A stretch of 64,000 bases of DNA from Moringa oleifera (lineage: Eukaryota > Streptophyta > Magnoliopsida > Brassicales > Moringaceae), in contig JAJFZO010000396.1 of NCBI GenBank assembly GCA_021397835.1, forward strand, positions 806,001-870,000, given 5' to 3'. Both the position numbers and the translations under genes were made by a program. This document shows positions 49,256-63,200 of this stretch, piece after piece; positions within the stretch are counted from its first letter, which is position 1, and each line of letters opens with the position of its first letter. The notes beneath the pieces were generated by a model. It ran no database searches. It had not been told where the DNA came from and was given only the letters and a program-made list of their open reading frames with translations.

Positions 49256-50431
49256 TAAAACAAAGTTAGTAAAGACGATTTCAAATCTCATAAAGTAATT
49301 GCCAAAATAACTCTTTGCTTCAGCTAAGTGGTATGAATTTTTAATAGCTTCTTTCCGTGCATTATTTGGTCGGTTGAGGGGCACTGTGCCACATACAGTG
49401 CCAGAGATTGACAGTGTCCTACATGTATCGGGACTGGTCCTGCATTCCAAAGGTCATTTGCCTCTGCTGTTGTTCCTTTCATGGTTCTGCAATGTTGACC
49501 GCTGTTGGCTCTCATCTATGTATAATAAGTTATACGTCTCCCTCCAGGACTGCATGTTAGGCTTACAGGAACCAGGAACAGTGAGCAGTCTGGCATTCCC
49601 TTACAGGGAGACGGATTGTGCGATCATGCTCAGTGAAGCCTGAGCTTCAAATCAAAGTCTTTATCTGAATTTTTTTTGAGGGTTCAGAATCATTGGAGCT
49701 TCCATTCTGATTTCAATTGCTTCGAGTTCCACTTGTTTCGAGTTTCAAATTATCTGAAGTTTGAATTATTATCAGATTGAACTAACCCATGATGTCATCA
49801 TGTAAGATTATTTTTGGTATGTGCAGGAACTGAAAAAGATAAACCTGCAGTTACAGAGATGCATTATCGCTTGTAAGCAGTACTGCAATTTTAACAATAG
49901 CTTTGATCACAGCAGGCTGCAGGAAGGATTATTCATCCCGTACAGATGACATTGGAGTTCTGACCTAACGATTGCAGCAGTAAAATGTGAACTAGGAATC
50001 TTATTCTGCAACACATTTCCACCATTTTATGAACAGCTTCCATCATATTTCCTCAGTGTAAAATGTAATCAAGGTTATCATAGCTACAAGTAATTCAACA
50101 GAATGTCCCACCTTTCGAGCATTCCAGACACCGTATACTCAATCCTGTATTGTCCCAAAACCACCCAATACCCACCAAGATCCATTGGCCCTGATCTCTA
50201 CATTCTTGCTTTCTTTTATGTACAATGAAGAAACAGGCACTTAACATGTATTCCTCTGTGAAAGTTCCTGCAACTGAGGAATGTTGAATGTTGACTCGAT
50301 GCAGGGATATGATACACGTAATGGCCAAAGTTGATGCAGTGAATGACAGACTAAAGATCTCTTAGCTTGAGACAAATTTACATGCACAAGTCTGGCCACA
50401 TACACCAACATGAGGCAGTGTGTGTTATGAT
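49256..50431. other. Flank containing the probable SGR2 3' UTR
   Basis: GC content recovers from about 49320. The part adjacent to the SGR2 stop codon (50432) presumably includes its 3' UTR on the minus strand. Open frames of 60-90 codons occur on both strands around 49330-49640 and 50095-50330, overlap each other and resemble nothing recognised. A short hairpin (CACTGT...ACAGTG) lies at 49381-49401. Confidence 0.45.
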
Positions 50432-53400
50432 TTAAGGCTTCTTCAGAAACTTTTTAGCTTTCCTGGAGAAGTTTCTAACCATATTTTTGTCAGAAAATGT
50501 TAAAGGAAGTTCTTCATCAGCAATATCTCTTTGATCAGACCAACTTTGGGGTCCACTCTCATTTCGTGAGTTGCCTCCATTAAGCTCCTCAAGCAAGCTG
50601 GGATCTTCAGGTATATCTCGATACAAGTGTTTCAATATGAAAAGAGCCGTATCATAGTCTCTCCAGTAATTTCTGCATATGAAGATTGACCAATCAGAAA
50701 GACAAGTAGACAAAGAGAAGCTTTTATGTGGGTATGTAAAACACAGAAGGCTTGGTATTAAGGAATGATTAACACTTCAATTTCAGAATTTACTTACGTA
50801 TGTGATCCAATAGCTTGTAAATAAGGATGCTCGAAAGTTTTATCCTGCATTGGCAAACATCCAGGAAAGGAATAAGCAGTCAAGTCGGGAGTCGATAAAA
50901 TTACCAGTTTAGAGAATCAACTGCCATCCAATCTACTAAATTAACTAACAGCTATTATTGCGTCAGTAAACAATTTTGATACTCAGATGATACCATTTAC
51001 TTTCAGATTTGCACCGAAACATTTACCTAGATTGCAACTAGATCATGAACCCTAATGCTGTTCCAGAATCGCAAACACAATCTAGCATCATCATCACTTC
51101 TAAATTTCCCGAGTAATCATTTGGTAGCAGGTTAACCATTTTACTACTAGTGATGGATGATCTTATGCACTTATGATAATCGATCACCTCCTCACCAAAC
51201 TCCAATAACTAATATATTATATGGGTTTTGGATGGTTATATCTAATAATTCTTCATGCAATTGCTAGCAGCAAGAGCCATAAAGTCTGCTGGTGAAAAAC
51301 AATTAAGATTCTCCACTTCTAGCATGGTCAAGACAGATACAGGATACAAATATTTCACATACAGCAACAGGACATCTCATGGCGTCATGATAATTAAATT
51401 ATGGGAGATTCTACCAGACCTGTTAATGCATACTTTAAAACCTACTCGACTGGTAAATGGTAGAAATTAAATGCATCTTAACGAAAGCATCAACGAAAAT
51501 AACTGGATAAATCAAAAGCAATGCACTTCACTAAAAACATCAAGACTGCTGCTTGGAATGAGAAACAAATCTGGATGATGACATGAACTTAGGAAGCTCT
51601 AAGCAAGGTTTTACCTCCATTTTTATGGTTTTTCTTGGATTGAAATGAGTCGAAGGGAAGAGCTTCCACAAAAAACTTTGGCATTCAAACACATGAATGC
51701 ACCCACAAAATATGCATACTTGCACATATATGCAGATAAACATACTTGTGAAGGAAGAAATTCCACTTAAACTTGAGATTATTAGAAAATAAGAGTTGAC
51801 ACTAAATACAGGAAGCAGAGGAATTATTGGCATACAGATGGAAATTTCCTAAATGCACACGTGGAGTCTGCAGACACATGCAAAGATGAAGGACAGAAAC
51901 GTAAGCAAAGACACATAGACACGAAGGAAGAGAGAGAACAAGATAAACCCGCTTGACTGACTGACAGACATGAAATGATAATAGACAGTATAACGCTAAA
52001 GTTGAATTGCACAGCCACCTACTTGAAGCACATGATCTATTCGGCCTTCTCCACTTCCGGTTAACCTCTCCATCATTAAAGAACCATACGACCTCCCTTC
52101 TTCTTCAGCATTGTCTGCTTCATCTGATGTATATTTTTTTTAGAAAAAAAAAAACATATGAAGGAATAAAGATGAGCAATTTGTCGTTGTAATGACGAAA
52201 TTCATAGGAGCAAACACATGTAGATCAGATTACTTTTCCGTTTCATATTCATGATTCATTCAAGGACTGAAAGAAGAAGATGGAATCCTAGCCAGTAATT
52301 GTACTTGCACAAGAAAACGGATCAAAAGATCAAAAACAGACATAGGTCAAATAAAACAGTACCTTCTAGCCTTTCCATGTTTCTTGATTGGCAAACAGTA
52401 AGCACTTTCACCTGCTTAAAAGCAGACTTCAAATTTCAGTAGTTTCTCACAAATAACTAGAAATGGTTAATGTGCATGTTTCAAGTTTCAATTGACCCAG
52501 TTCAGATCATAATATTCTCATGGACTGGTTAAATTAGGAAGAAATTTATCATTACATTTTAGATTCTCATTTCACTGTTAATAATTTTATCAAGTACGAT
52601 TTGTTCTTGAATCTCTTAGAAATATTATCATTTAGGAATTAATCTTTATTCTCTTCCCATCACTGTTTCTTTTTCCCACTGTGGTTTTACCTTTCTTCAG
52701 TGTTCCTATGCATTTAGTTGCAGCCTTGTTGGCATTGTCTAATAATTTTTCTGTCACTTCATGGGGAGAAGACTTCTCGTAACATGAACTTTTTTGCACT
52801 TAATTTTTAAAAGACAACCAAACAATTCAAAGCCTAATTTTGTTCAAAGCCTACCTAGAAACTCTTGATAAAAAAGACAGAATATCAAGAAAAGGAAATA
52901 AAAAGAGAATACCAAAATATAATTAACACACACGCATATATATATATATAAACACTAGAAATAGATATTAACTTCAGGGACATCTAAGAAGGCCCACCCT
53001 TACAGAATTGAAGTGATCCATTATTGCCTGAGAACGAGCAGCCAAATCTTCCGCAAACTCCTGAACAATGAAACATTAGCATATCAAAAAGAAAAATGAC
53101 TTGGAAGGTGAATAAGGAAGGTGTATTAAAGGGGGAGAGATAGAAAGAGAGAGAGAGAGAGAGAATTGGCTCAACATCATGTATTTGTGGAGAAGCCTTA
53201 CCTGAAATCCAATATGCAATCTCCTTCCACCTTTGTGGTAAGGAATAATAACTGGGCGTTTGGTGATGTATTCTTTACAGACAAGTGGCTCTACTCTGCA
53301 CGAGAATTCAACATAGCTTCTCCAGTGAGCACCAGATTTAAAATATTTGGTTATATCAAGTTAAAGAGGAATTAGATTTGATTTTCTCTTGTCCCACACC

Positions 53401-56400
53401 ATGTCTCCCAGAGGGGAGAGGAGGTGGACTGTTGATAACAATGTGTGATTCCATCCTTGGGTTAAATGAAAGATGTGGGCATGTGAATAGGGGAAAATAG
53501 TGGAGCCAAGTTTCCAACAGTTTAGGCGAGATACATCAAACAAAAAGTTCAGTCATCACTAAAGGCAGCATTTCCCTTGGGAACCATGAGCTATTCCTCC
53601 ATTAGTTAAATAGCATTGCAATATGTTGTGAAGGCAAACCTATACGCTACAGGGTCAAATGGATGAAATATGTTGAGCATTTGACGGCAAGCTGGCATCT
53701 CTTCATTAATATTTTCCTCACCCCAGTATTCCTGTCCTTTGCCTGAAATGGAAAAGAAAAGACAGCTTAGAAAACTAGATTGCAAGGGTACTTCAAAGTG
53801 GGATAAGAACCATCAAAACCACAAAGGTATTGAATAAATAGATATTTATGCAAAAATAGTAAAGCCATTTTTCTCTCGGATATCTGTGCTTTAACAGAAC
53901 TTCAAATTGCTAAACCATGGCCATGAGGAGCAGGAGAGAAATCTTACTTCGTATCAAAACAAAATTTCACATACATTGAACATATATCAGACCCACACAG
54001 CAAAAGTTATTGAAAAGATGCTTAAACTCAAGTCCACATGAATCGTAACAAAGAAAATGGAAAATCAGAGTATGTCTTAAATTCTTTCTCTTGAACAGTG
54101 GAAACAGTTCTTTGACATAAAACCTATTGCTAAGAAGCTTTTGAGCACAGCAATAGAAGAGAAATTTTATTCTTAGTCTTCAATCTCAGCAAAGGAAATC
54201 AGCTAAAGCATGTATTTAGCAATCTTTAAAGACTTTTTGAAGGGTAGTTCCAGATTCAATACATAACAAATATCATATAACACTACATTTACAGTGCAGT
54301 AGATACATACAACTACTGAGCATTACCAATTCCAATACGAATATTACGAAGGGCAAGAAAGACTCCAAGAGGCGATCCAACTGCAAAGAACGTGTCAACC
54401 TGATGTTTAAAGATAAGTTAATCAGTGAAAGGACACATTCTGATTTTCTTCTAAAATTCAGATATAGAAATCTATATAACCAAGATACTAGAAATGTCTC
54501 TGGAGAATGCTACTCAAGGACAACATAAAAGGCTGAGAAAGACAGAAAGCGAATTTGTTAAGTTCTATTCCATACCTGGAATTCAAGCTTTGTATACTTA
54601 ATATAAGGGGTATAACTCTTTGGTGCTTCATCGGACATTTGAAGTAGCTCCTCAGTTATGGTTTGCTTTGGCGAGATTGCAGGTACATCTTCACTTCCTG
54701 TTTATGGAACACATTAATACCTGATGATATAAACAAAGAAAAGCCCCTCCCACAAGCAAGAACCAATTAAGTAATAAAAGGACTAGAAAGCACCTTGAAG
54801 CAACCTATCATCCATATCTCTGCTGCCACATTGTGATTCTAGTTCTGCTATTTTCGCTTTCAAGGAATCAATCTGAAATGATAATGTTAAATGAATACAA
54901 TTACTACGATAATGTATAATATTTACTTGTTAATGAGTCCTCATTTGCATATTTCCATCTGTTTTGCAAATTAAAATGTGAGTTGGACTCTACAGGATCA
55001 AACGAGTTCAGAAATCACAAAATACACAAAAGGAAAGCTATGGAGGATTAGTGTAAGATGATTTTTCTGTGCCTGAATTGTACCTCAGCACTCAGCAATT
55101 TGATTGTTTTGTCATTATCAATGGGATCTTTGCATTCTTCCTCCATAAATTTTCCCAGATCATTATCTGGTACATCAGAGTTCACATTTGTAGTTATGTC
55201 TGGACCACCCTCTTGAGGAAGGTTGTTACTAGAATCATGATGGACATTTTCCTCACTGTTTACTTGCTCAGAATCCATACTCCTTGCAGTACCTTCCTCT
55301 ATATCTGGTGCAACAGGACCCACAATTGAGAGAGAATATTCCCTGTGTCTTTCCTCATGTTCCAGTTGATTCATGCCTTCAGCATTTTCCACTGTGCCCT
55401 TAGTTTCATTCATCACTGTGGAGTTCTTGTCCTCCACATTTGTTGCGGAGTTTGTAGAAGGTTGATTATTTGTACAAGTAGATTTTTCATTTCTAACATT
55501 TTCCTTATACATCCAATCCATGGGAAAAGGGGAGGACAGATTCTCTTGATGGCAGAGGATGTCATAGGAAAGAACACTTCCCAAAGAATGGCCATATATG
55601 GAAACCTGTACAAATTTAAGCATGATTAACAGAACTCTTGATGTACACTGGATGTTCATAATTACAGATTACTGGAGGGATAGAGCTTAACTCAAACAAC
55701 CACATACCTTTCCGTCATAACCAGGATTTCGCTTGAGAAACTTCAAATATAATCGATTTAATTGGTTTGAAACCTGGAGGAGAAACAACATTAAAATTCA
55801 AGCTAAAAACATATTTCTGCTTCTGATCTAAATAGACTAAAGCAGGAAGTGTGGTCCCTATTAAATGAAACCTTGACTTCTTATAGTAATGCTTCAATAT
55901 CTTAACAAATTAAGACAACCACACTGTGCATGTTTCCCAGGAGTAAGTATAACCTTCTTTTTAAGTACCCCCAGCAACGCTCATGTTTAAATGAGGTCAA
56001 GTAAGCTCAATGACAACATAAAACTACAAGAGATGCGCTTATCAAAAAAATCACAAGATATATGGCACTTCAGCAACAAAGATCTATAGAGATTTGGAGG
56101 TAACAAAATGAAATGTTATATAGATTTGCATCATTGAGATAAAATCCATTCGTTTTATATAGAATAAGAGAGAAAATTATCCCAATGGGTTATGTATGAT
56201 ATGGTGCCATTTCATTAAGGAACGAGACTAAAAGTGGTTCTTCGGAACAATCAAACAGCCCTGCCAGATTACTGGAAAATGAATTCTTTTTATTTTGTCC
56301 GAAAAAATTTGAAAAATGGGAGCTCAAGAAATGCCTTACCGAGTTAATAATATCTTGACAATAAATGGGGCTCATATAGTACAATACATCATGAACTGTT

Positions 56401-59400
56401 GCACTCAGCATGATACGCAAACCCCTGACACCATCCAAAGTTATTTTTTCTACAGCTGTTTCACCACTAAGTTTCAAACCCTTTCTCCACTGAAAAGGGA
56501 ATATCATGTTAGATACAATAACCAGTTTAGTAAGCAAATAGCATATAAAGGAGAAAAATGAAGACAAATGAGAATGTAAAAATAGAAGAAGAGGAAGAGA
56601 AGTAACAAAAACTAGGTAAAGAATATCAGACCAAATATCAAAATAGATGCTATAGCAGAAACAGATCCAATATGACAATGGTCACCTGTCTGAATCCTGA
56701 ATCACAAGTTGACTACACCCAAAAGAGTATGTTACAAATGGATCTGTATAAAGCAAACATCCATGCTTACCTAATTATCTGGAATGCCATAGCTCTTTAT
56801 TTTGTCCTTTTAAATTCCCAAATAGAAACACAGAATATCTTTTTCCCAACATATAACTCAAGCTTGAAATTCTTAGTGAGAGTTGATCCCAAAGGAAAAT
56901 CATCTGTGATGCCAGAAAATTAAGTTCTCAAAGTAACAATCATTACTTTCATTCTTTAAAATTTTACTCCAGTAACCTACCAGCTTCAGATTACAAAATG
57001 TGCCAAGTGGTCGAGAGAACAAGGACGCCTACTGTGACTAGGAAAAAGCAAGAGCTCGATAATTGACAGATGAAGAGAGAGAAGCAGAGAGTGACTCCTC
57101 TAAACAACAAAAGGATTGGCTGAGTAACCTTATTAGTAAATAGTGTTTTGCAGGTTTGGCAAAAAAAGTGGTTGAAAAAGTTAGTTGTCAGCACCATAAA
57201 ACTTGTCATCATATAAGGAAATAGGATCAAATGATTTTTTTTTCACCTCCACACATACACAAAAACTCTTCAATCAACATATCTATGTCATTTTGCTAAG
57301 TACGTTGATCCATAGAAAGATGCCGCGGTGTCAAAGATAATCCGAAGATAACAAAGACCACATTGGTAAGGGTAAATTAGATTGCAAATAAAATTACTAA
57401 ATAAATTGACTTTTCATCATATGACATGTCATTCTTACATATCCACTTCGCAAGCATGACTACCTGAGATAACACAGGACCAAACACCGCTACAAAACTG
57501 TCGAAAATTCGGTAAAGTAGGGATTCAGCATGATCCTTGGAATATTCTAAGATTTGTGTAAATATTACAAATTAGAAAACATAAGTAGCTATTAATATTT
57601 AGTTTTTATTTTTTTATTATTTTTTTGTTTCATTATAACTCTTCTTCTACTTAAAGAAGATCTTGTACTCACAATAAAGATATACATAAAATTATAATTT
57701 CTCAATCTCTTACATGGTATCAAAGCCAAGTTGCCTTTAACGTGTCTAAAACCCTAACTTGCTTTTCTCCATTCCGTCAAGATGTATATTCGAAGGCAAG
57801 TCAGTGGGGATAAGAAGTGTTCCAACCTTGCATGATAGTACCCTAGCAAGGTGTCCCCATCCACCCCCGCCGCCAATGAAATCAATTCACTCTTTCTCAG
57901 ATTAACTGTCAAGCTTGTAATTGCTTCAAATAAGAATAACATACCTCTTACATTCACCACCTGCTCCTCCTTAACCCAAAATAATAATAATAATAATATC
58001 ATCCGCAAAAATAAGTGTGAAATCACCACCTCATTCCCTTCCCTTCCCTTCCCTCCCCACCCTGAACCCCTCAACAAAACCACCCTACACAGCAACACTC
58101 ATCATACAATTTAAGGCCTTCATTATCAAAAGAAAAAGAAGTGGGGATAAGGGAACCCCTGTCTCAGCCACTGAAAGCCTTGAAAAAAGGACCTCCATTC
58201 ACCAAAACAGTGAATGATGCAGTAGTTATACACTTCATTATCCACCTTCACCATTTCTTCCTACACCCCACTCTTCTCATCATAGAGGCCACAAAGTCCC
58301 ATGCCACATGATCACAAGCTTTCTCCATACCAGGTTTGCAAATAACCCCTCTCTCTCCTTATAACTATTGATCGACCACTTCATTAACAATTAAAGACAT
58401 CCAATATCTATCTTCCTCTCAAAAAAGCGTTCTGATTTGCACTAACCACCTTACTAAGCACAATCCTAAGCCTTGTGGACCAAACTTTAGCAATCAATTT
58501 GTATACACTTCCTATCAAGCTGATTGGTCGGAAGTCTATAATACTATGAGCCCCACTTTTTTTAGAATAAGTACCAAAAAAGTTGCATTTAGTGAAGAAA
58601 CAAACTCCCTTTTCTCATGAAATTTCCCAAACACTACCATAATCTCAACTTTAATAGTGTTCCACTCTTCTTCCACGAAAGCCATCTTGTAACCATTCGA
58701 TCCGATGCTTTGTCTCCATCACACTCCCTCAAAGCCACCCTCACCTCCTCCTCAAATGAAATCCACCCCTGAGTATCATTGTCTATCTGAGCAAACCGAA
58801 GGCCATCTGAAGTCGATTGCCAAGTATATTCTTCCTTGTACAAACTGGTGGAATTCCTTGATCTTTTCCTTGAGTATTTCTTTGTAGCATCCCCTATCCA
58901 GGCAAGGGCATCACCACTCTCAATATCTGGTCTGATTGCATAGATCCTTTCAAAGAATCTTCCAACCATATCCACCTCTCAATCCTATACCTTCCTCCTA
59001 AAGTTCACCTCCCATGAAGCCCCCCTTCCCGCCCCACTTCCCACCCTTACCACATGGTCACTCATCCATGCCTCTTTATTACACATCGTGCCATATAAAC
59101 CCAGAAAGTCCACCACTAATAGTCTATCACCACACCCTAAAGCCCACCCATGGTTTTATCTCAAGCCACACATTCCGTATTGTCTTCCAAACTCCATTAC
59201 CATATGGCTTCCTCCCTATCACCGTTATCCAACCTCCCTCATCCACCTTATACCTAGCCTCTACCACCCTCGGCCACAATCTATACTTCTCCACCATAAA
59301 CCACCACAACCATTTTCCCAACACTGCCACATTAAATGTCCATAGTGGCCTGATGCCCAAGCCACCACTGTTCATAGGTCTCTATTCTATTTTCCAACCA

Positions 59401-60291
59401 ACCAAATGTACCACCATACCATCACTCACCCAAGCTTTCTTATTTCAAGCTAAACGGTAAAAGAATAGATAAGTTTCCAGAAGAGATCTCTTCCCACATC
59501 ATGTATCATGTAAAAATATGATAGTAGTCCCCAAACAAGCTTAACTCCCATACATGTTTGAAACTCCTCCAACCCTTTCCGAACGGCTTTCCACACACTG
59601 TTCCCATAATGGCTTTCTAGAGATACTTATATGTTTTATTATAAAACTCAAACTATTTTTATAACATATATATACCACTTCAAGTCAAATTGTTTGAACA
59701 TCAAGAAGTTCAGCTCAGATTGTTTACAACCCTGGCCTAACACTTCCACCAAAAGCTACAACACAAAAAGCTAGGCAATTTGAAATACAACATTTTGTAA
59801 CAACTCTAAAGAGGAAAAGTGTCTTTTCACTCATCTGTTGCAAGCCATTGTTTCGGAAATGAAAAGCAAATTTCAAGCCTCATTTCATCCCAAATGATGC
59901 TAATGATCACTAACATGGACACTGAATTCATTATTAAATTTGGGAAATAGGTGCAGACAGTGAGAATCTGCACATGCAAAATAACACAGAAGAGAGAGAT
60001 ATTGACATGGAATATGATGCATTTTGAGTGTCAAGCAACATGAGACAGATTCTTGTCACAAAGAATCCCAACAACTTGGGAGACAGAGATGCCAATTAGG
60101 GCAACAAAACTTTTATTTACCTGGCATGGGATAAAAAGAACTCTCTGTGTTCCACGTTGATGTGAAGTAAGGTGTTGCTCTGCAAGACTTGCTGTGATAT
60201 GGCGAAAATTGCCAACATCATCAACCAAATTAGATTTCTCCAACCTCTGCCCAATACCATGAACCATAAAGACAAGGTGTCGAACAGGAAC
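50432..60291 (-). CDS. SGR2: SGR2 (SHOOT GRAVITROPISM 2), DDHD-domain PA-PLA1-like lipase; C-terminal 14 exons, 5' part outside the window
   Basis: Exons in transcript order: 60291-60121, 56489-56340, 55773-55708, 55605-55084, 54872-54794, 54697-54576, 54399-54327, 53742-53640, 53295-53202, 53060-53004 (or -52998), 52411-52363, 52123-52023, 50844-50798 and 50672-50432. All junctions are GT-AG and keep one frame of 624 (or 626) aa. It opens with VPVRHLVFMVHGIGQ and ends KAKKFLKKP, agreeing with the Arabidopsis protein as I remember it. The lipase motif GHSLGS (visible residues 134-139, nucleophile Ser136) starts the 174-codon exon, whose remainder is an acidic, Asn/Ser-rich, poorly conserved linker. 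The DDHD region follows: VDTFFAVGSPLGVFL (from visible residue 371), NIFHPFDPVAYRVEPL and RRLHIGFQ. In Arabidopsis SGR2 is reported at the vacuolar membrane of endodermal cells and is needed for amyloplast sedimentation and shoot gravitropism; the same role here is inference. Upstream exons were not found in 60292-64000. Confidence 0.94.
57555..57726 (+). mobile_element. Copia-type LTR remnant with primer-binding site, in an SGR2 intron
   Basis: TGGTATCAAAGC at 57715-57726 is a near match to the initiator tRNA-Met primer-binding site (TGGTATCAGAGC). It directly follows a sequence ending CTCAATCTCTTACA, a typical LTR 3' end. A TGTGTAAATATTAC start near 57555 would give an LTR of about 160 bp. 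No second LTR or internal coding region follows; LINE sequence begins within 40 bases, so this is a truncated remnant. Confidence 0.5.
57755..59600 (-). mobile_element. Rearranged L1-type LINE fragments in the SGR2 intron
   Basis: On the minus strand, 58800-57755 encodes decayed LINE reverse transcriptase in order: ISFEEEVRVAL and GDKA (about 58790-58690), DFRPISLIGSVYKLIAKVWS (58533-58474), ANQNAF, MEKACDHVAWDFVASMMRRV (about 58330-58270), FTVLVNGGPFSRLSVAETGV-like (58215-58155) and SLTVNLRKSELI (about 57915-57880). Sequence that belongs after RT in a LINE lies on the wrong side of it: 59375-59127 reads GGLGIRPLWTFNVAVLGKWL and YGNGVWKTIRNVWLEI. A second copy of the latter part (NSVWKAVRKGLEEF) lies at about 59600-59555. 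The C-terminal part runs into RT near 58815, so at least two truncated copies are joined. No endonuclease domain was found. All frames are interrupted. Confidence 0.82.
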
Positions 60292-63200
60292 CTAGGCCAA
60301 CAAAAAGAGAAGGGCTTAGTGCGACCTGGTAAACACAAAACAAGTTTTTTAATGAGAATATTGCAACGAAAATAAGTAATGAGAAGCAAAGAAAAAATAA
60401 AACCAAGGAAAATAACAGATTTATTTACAAAACAGCTTTAGTGCAACTGGAAAATTTGTCCTGCTAAAATGGCCCCATGGCCTGATTTTTCTTTTTTTTT
60501 TTTTTAAAAGAAGGCCTTATAGCATCAAAAAGAGATAAGGAGCAGTAATAAATTCATAAAGTCAAGCAAATGGTGCAACCCAAATAACAAGAAAGCATAT
60601 TAAGTACCTATGGAGAAAAGAGGAGAGCAAAACGACAACTAAACCCTAGCATCTAAATATAGTAAGAAAAGAAGAAGAAGAAAACAAAATAATGCTATAT
60701 GACATGCAAAGGACAGAATCCAAACCTAGGAACCAATTTTAATACATAATAGCTTTATGCCCCAATTTTTTTGTGATCGTAACAATCAAACAAATCAATC
60801 CAACCCAACACAGGTTGCAATCATCCCACAAGGTTTGAGCTGCCCAAAGGAGCACACAGCTCAGCATCTATTTTTTCCACTTATGTATTATACTTAATAA
60901 GAATGATTCATGGTGTATTGTGTTAATAGGCTATGCGTACTGAACATATTAAAGAAGTATGCCATCAAAAACAAAATCCAGAAACAGTCTATTAACAAAG
61001 AGATTTCCAGATCAACACACTTTAGAGACACTAACAAGAACATCGAAAATGCTACAACTATGAACCCAACCAAAATCCTTTGAAAATCCACCATTCTAGG
61101 CAGCCCACATTGAAGCGCAGAAACGAAACTTCTCCTAGGGCAACAAATTTACAAAAGATTTCAGTATTCAACAGTCAAGGGCTTCAGAATTAAGATGGCG
61201 ACTACAAGCCATCCTCCTTGATAGAACATAACTAATAGTCAATATTTTTTCCAACAATTTTTCCAACAGCGATACTCTTACCCAACTTGTGATCCTGAAC
61301 TAGATGAGAGTTACTTCATTCTCTTCCGACTCCCAACTTAATACAACTATCATGAAGATCTACTTAAATGGAATACACCTTTTTTCCTCCTTTTTTCTTT
61401 GGATAGATAAACAAGTTCATTAGTAACGCCACAAGGTGAAACCAAGAAGTACAAGCAAGCAGAAACACAACTCTACAATTTCTTTTCATACTCTCCTACT
61501 TGGATCAAGTCACTCTTACATCATACATCTTATACCACTGTCTTAAATACAAGTGAATCAACTAACATAAGGTTCCTTCAACTTATGATCAGATGATGCC
61601 ACTCCCCTCCTGTAAGAAAGAAATTATTTTCTTGTACTGCCACACATCCACCTCCAAACCCCTTTTTTGAGCACTCATCTCCTGAACATATCATTTTGAT
61701 ATCTGCCGAGTGCTTAGCCCTGCAAAGACCACCTAGCCTGATTGTCAGCTGGTAGGACTTGTCTTAACTCTCACTATTAATTGCAATGCATCACCATTCC
61801 ATTTCATCCCGCTAGCTAAATAACATGAATAACAATGATGCAGAAAAATTGCACTTTGAAAAGCAAGAAAGAAACAAAGATTCCAGCAGAAGACAGCACA
61901 TCTGATTGTAGGTTCTCATTCCAACACTAAAGAAACAAAATTTTAAAACCAATCGGGCAGATTAGCGGGGAGGCTGTGATGCTTTCGTTAAGAGATGAAA
62001 GCATAAACTTTTGGTTGCTGGCAACCTAGTTCACCATATCTGAAACTTTAAAGAGCTAGAACGCAAATAATGATAAAAAGTACATGGAAAGAGCTTAAAC
62101 CTATGGAGTCACACTTAACATCATATGCATTATGCATGGGAAAACACTTGATTACACCATATAAGAAAAACCAAAATGAGGAAAAAAAAAAAAGAAATTA
62201 CTCTGAACTTTCATACAACCAGAACTCATAATAATTCTCAGCTACAAAATAATTAGGTTCAGCTACAAAGATTCTTATTCCTCCAATTTTCTAAAGGAAA
62301 AAATGCCATCATGTAAGTTATCTAGACTTCCTAATCAATGAGACCAAGAAAATCTAAGGACCAAGTGTAAATGGTAGTTGAGTTAGAATACAGATTTAAA
62401 CCAGTCAGCATCAAGTGAAAAACAGAACTTCAAAACCCCAACAGATTTCTATCCTTATTGGACGACCTAAATGCTAGAACATACTATCATCTTGATCGAA
62501 TAAACCCTGTGCATACTTCTCATTCAATGTGCCCCTCACGCATTGAAAATCAAGCAATGTGCACAAATTTTTGTCTAGTATCTATGTGCCCTTCTATTAA
62601 AAAGCACACTAAGAATAGCAGGTAAATACAGTCATGGTTGCCAAAGGCACAAGATGCTGTGTTAGGCCTGAGGAGAAATGGTTCACACTGTTCAAAAAAC
62701 TACATTTATTGAACTATAATTTATGAAGAGAGATTCCTATGAATTTATTTCCAGATTCAAGAAAGTTTTTTATGAGAGTTGATGCTGATACACAGAAAAA
62801 AAAAAAAAAAAAAGGAAGATTACAGGCTATCTTTCATACAAGAGATGTTATTTCTGCCAGTTTCTTAATAGTAACAAGTGGCTATTGTTTCAAACCAGAG
62901 TTGAAAAAACATTAGGAACAAAGTTGACAGATGGGAAAACGGGAGGAGAAAAAAATATGGACAAGAGAAAGGGCAGAGGAAAAGAGACAGAAAGATAGGA
63001 AGAGGAAAATGGGGAGAAAATGTGAGAAGAGGATAAGCAGAAGTGATGAGACACTTCTTGAGGAGAAACAGAGATGAGCGGCTATAGTTTCAACCATTTG
63101 GCCTTTCTTTGAATCTTGAAGGAGGTATTCATATGTGTTGCACCCAAAAGTAAGCACCACACTTATTCAAAATCAAAACCTGATATACATATATATGATG

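Noticed and set aside
49324..49643. Overlapping ORFs on both strands upstream of the SGR2 3' end
   Set aside because: Neither has similarity, a clear promoter or plausible splice partners; they overlap each other and coincide with a rise in GC content.
55069..55629. Plus-strand ORFs opposite the large SGR2 exon
   Set aside because: They are antisense shadows of the 174-codon SGR2 exon.
59014..59460. 148-aa Pro/His-rich ORF on +
   Set aside because: It is antisense to LINE C-terminal sequence on the minus strand, which explains its odd composition.
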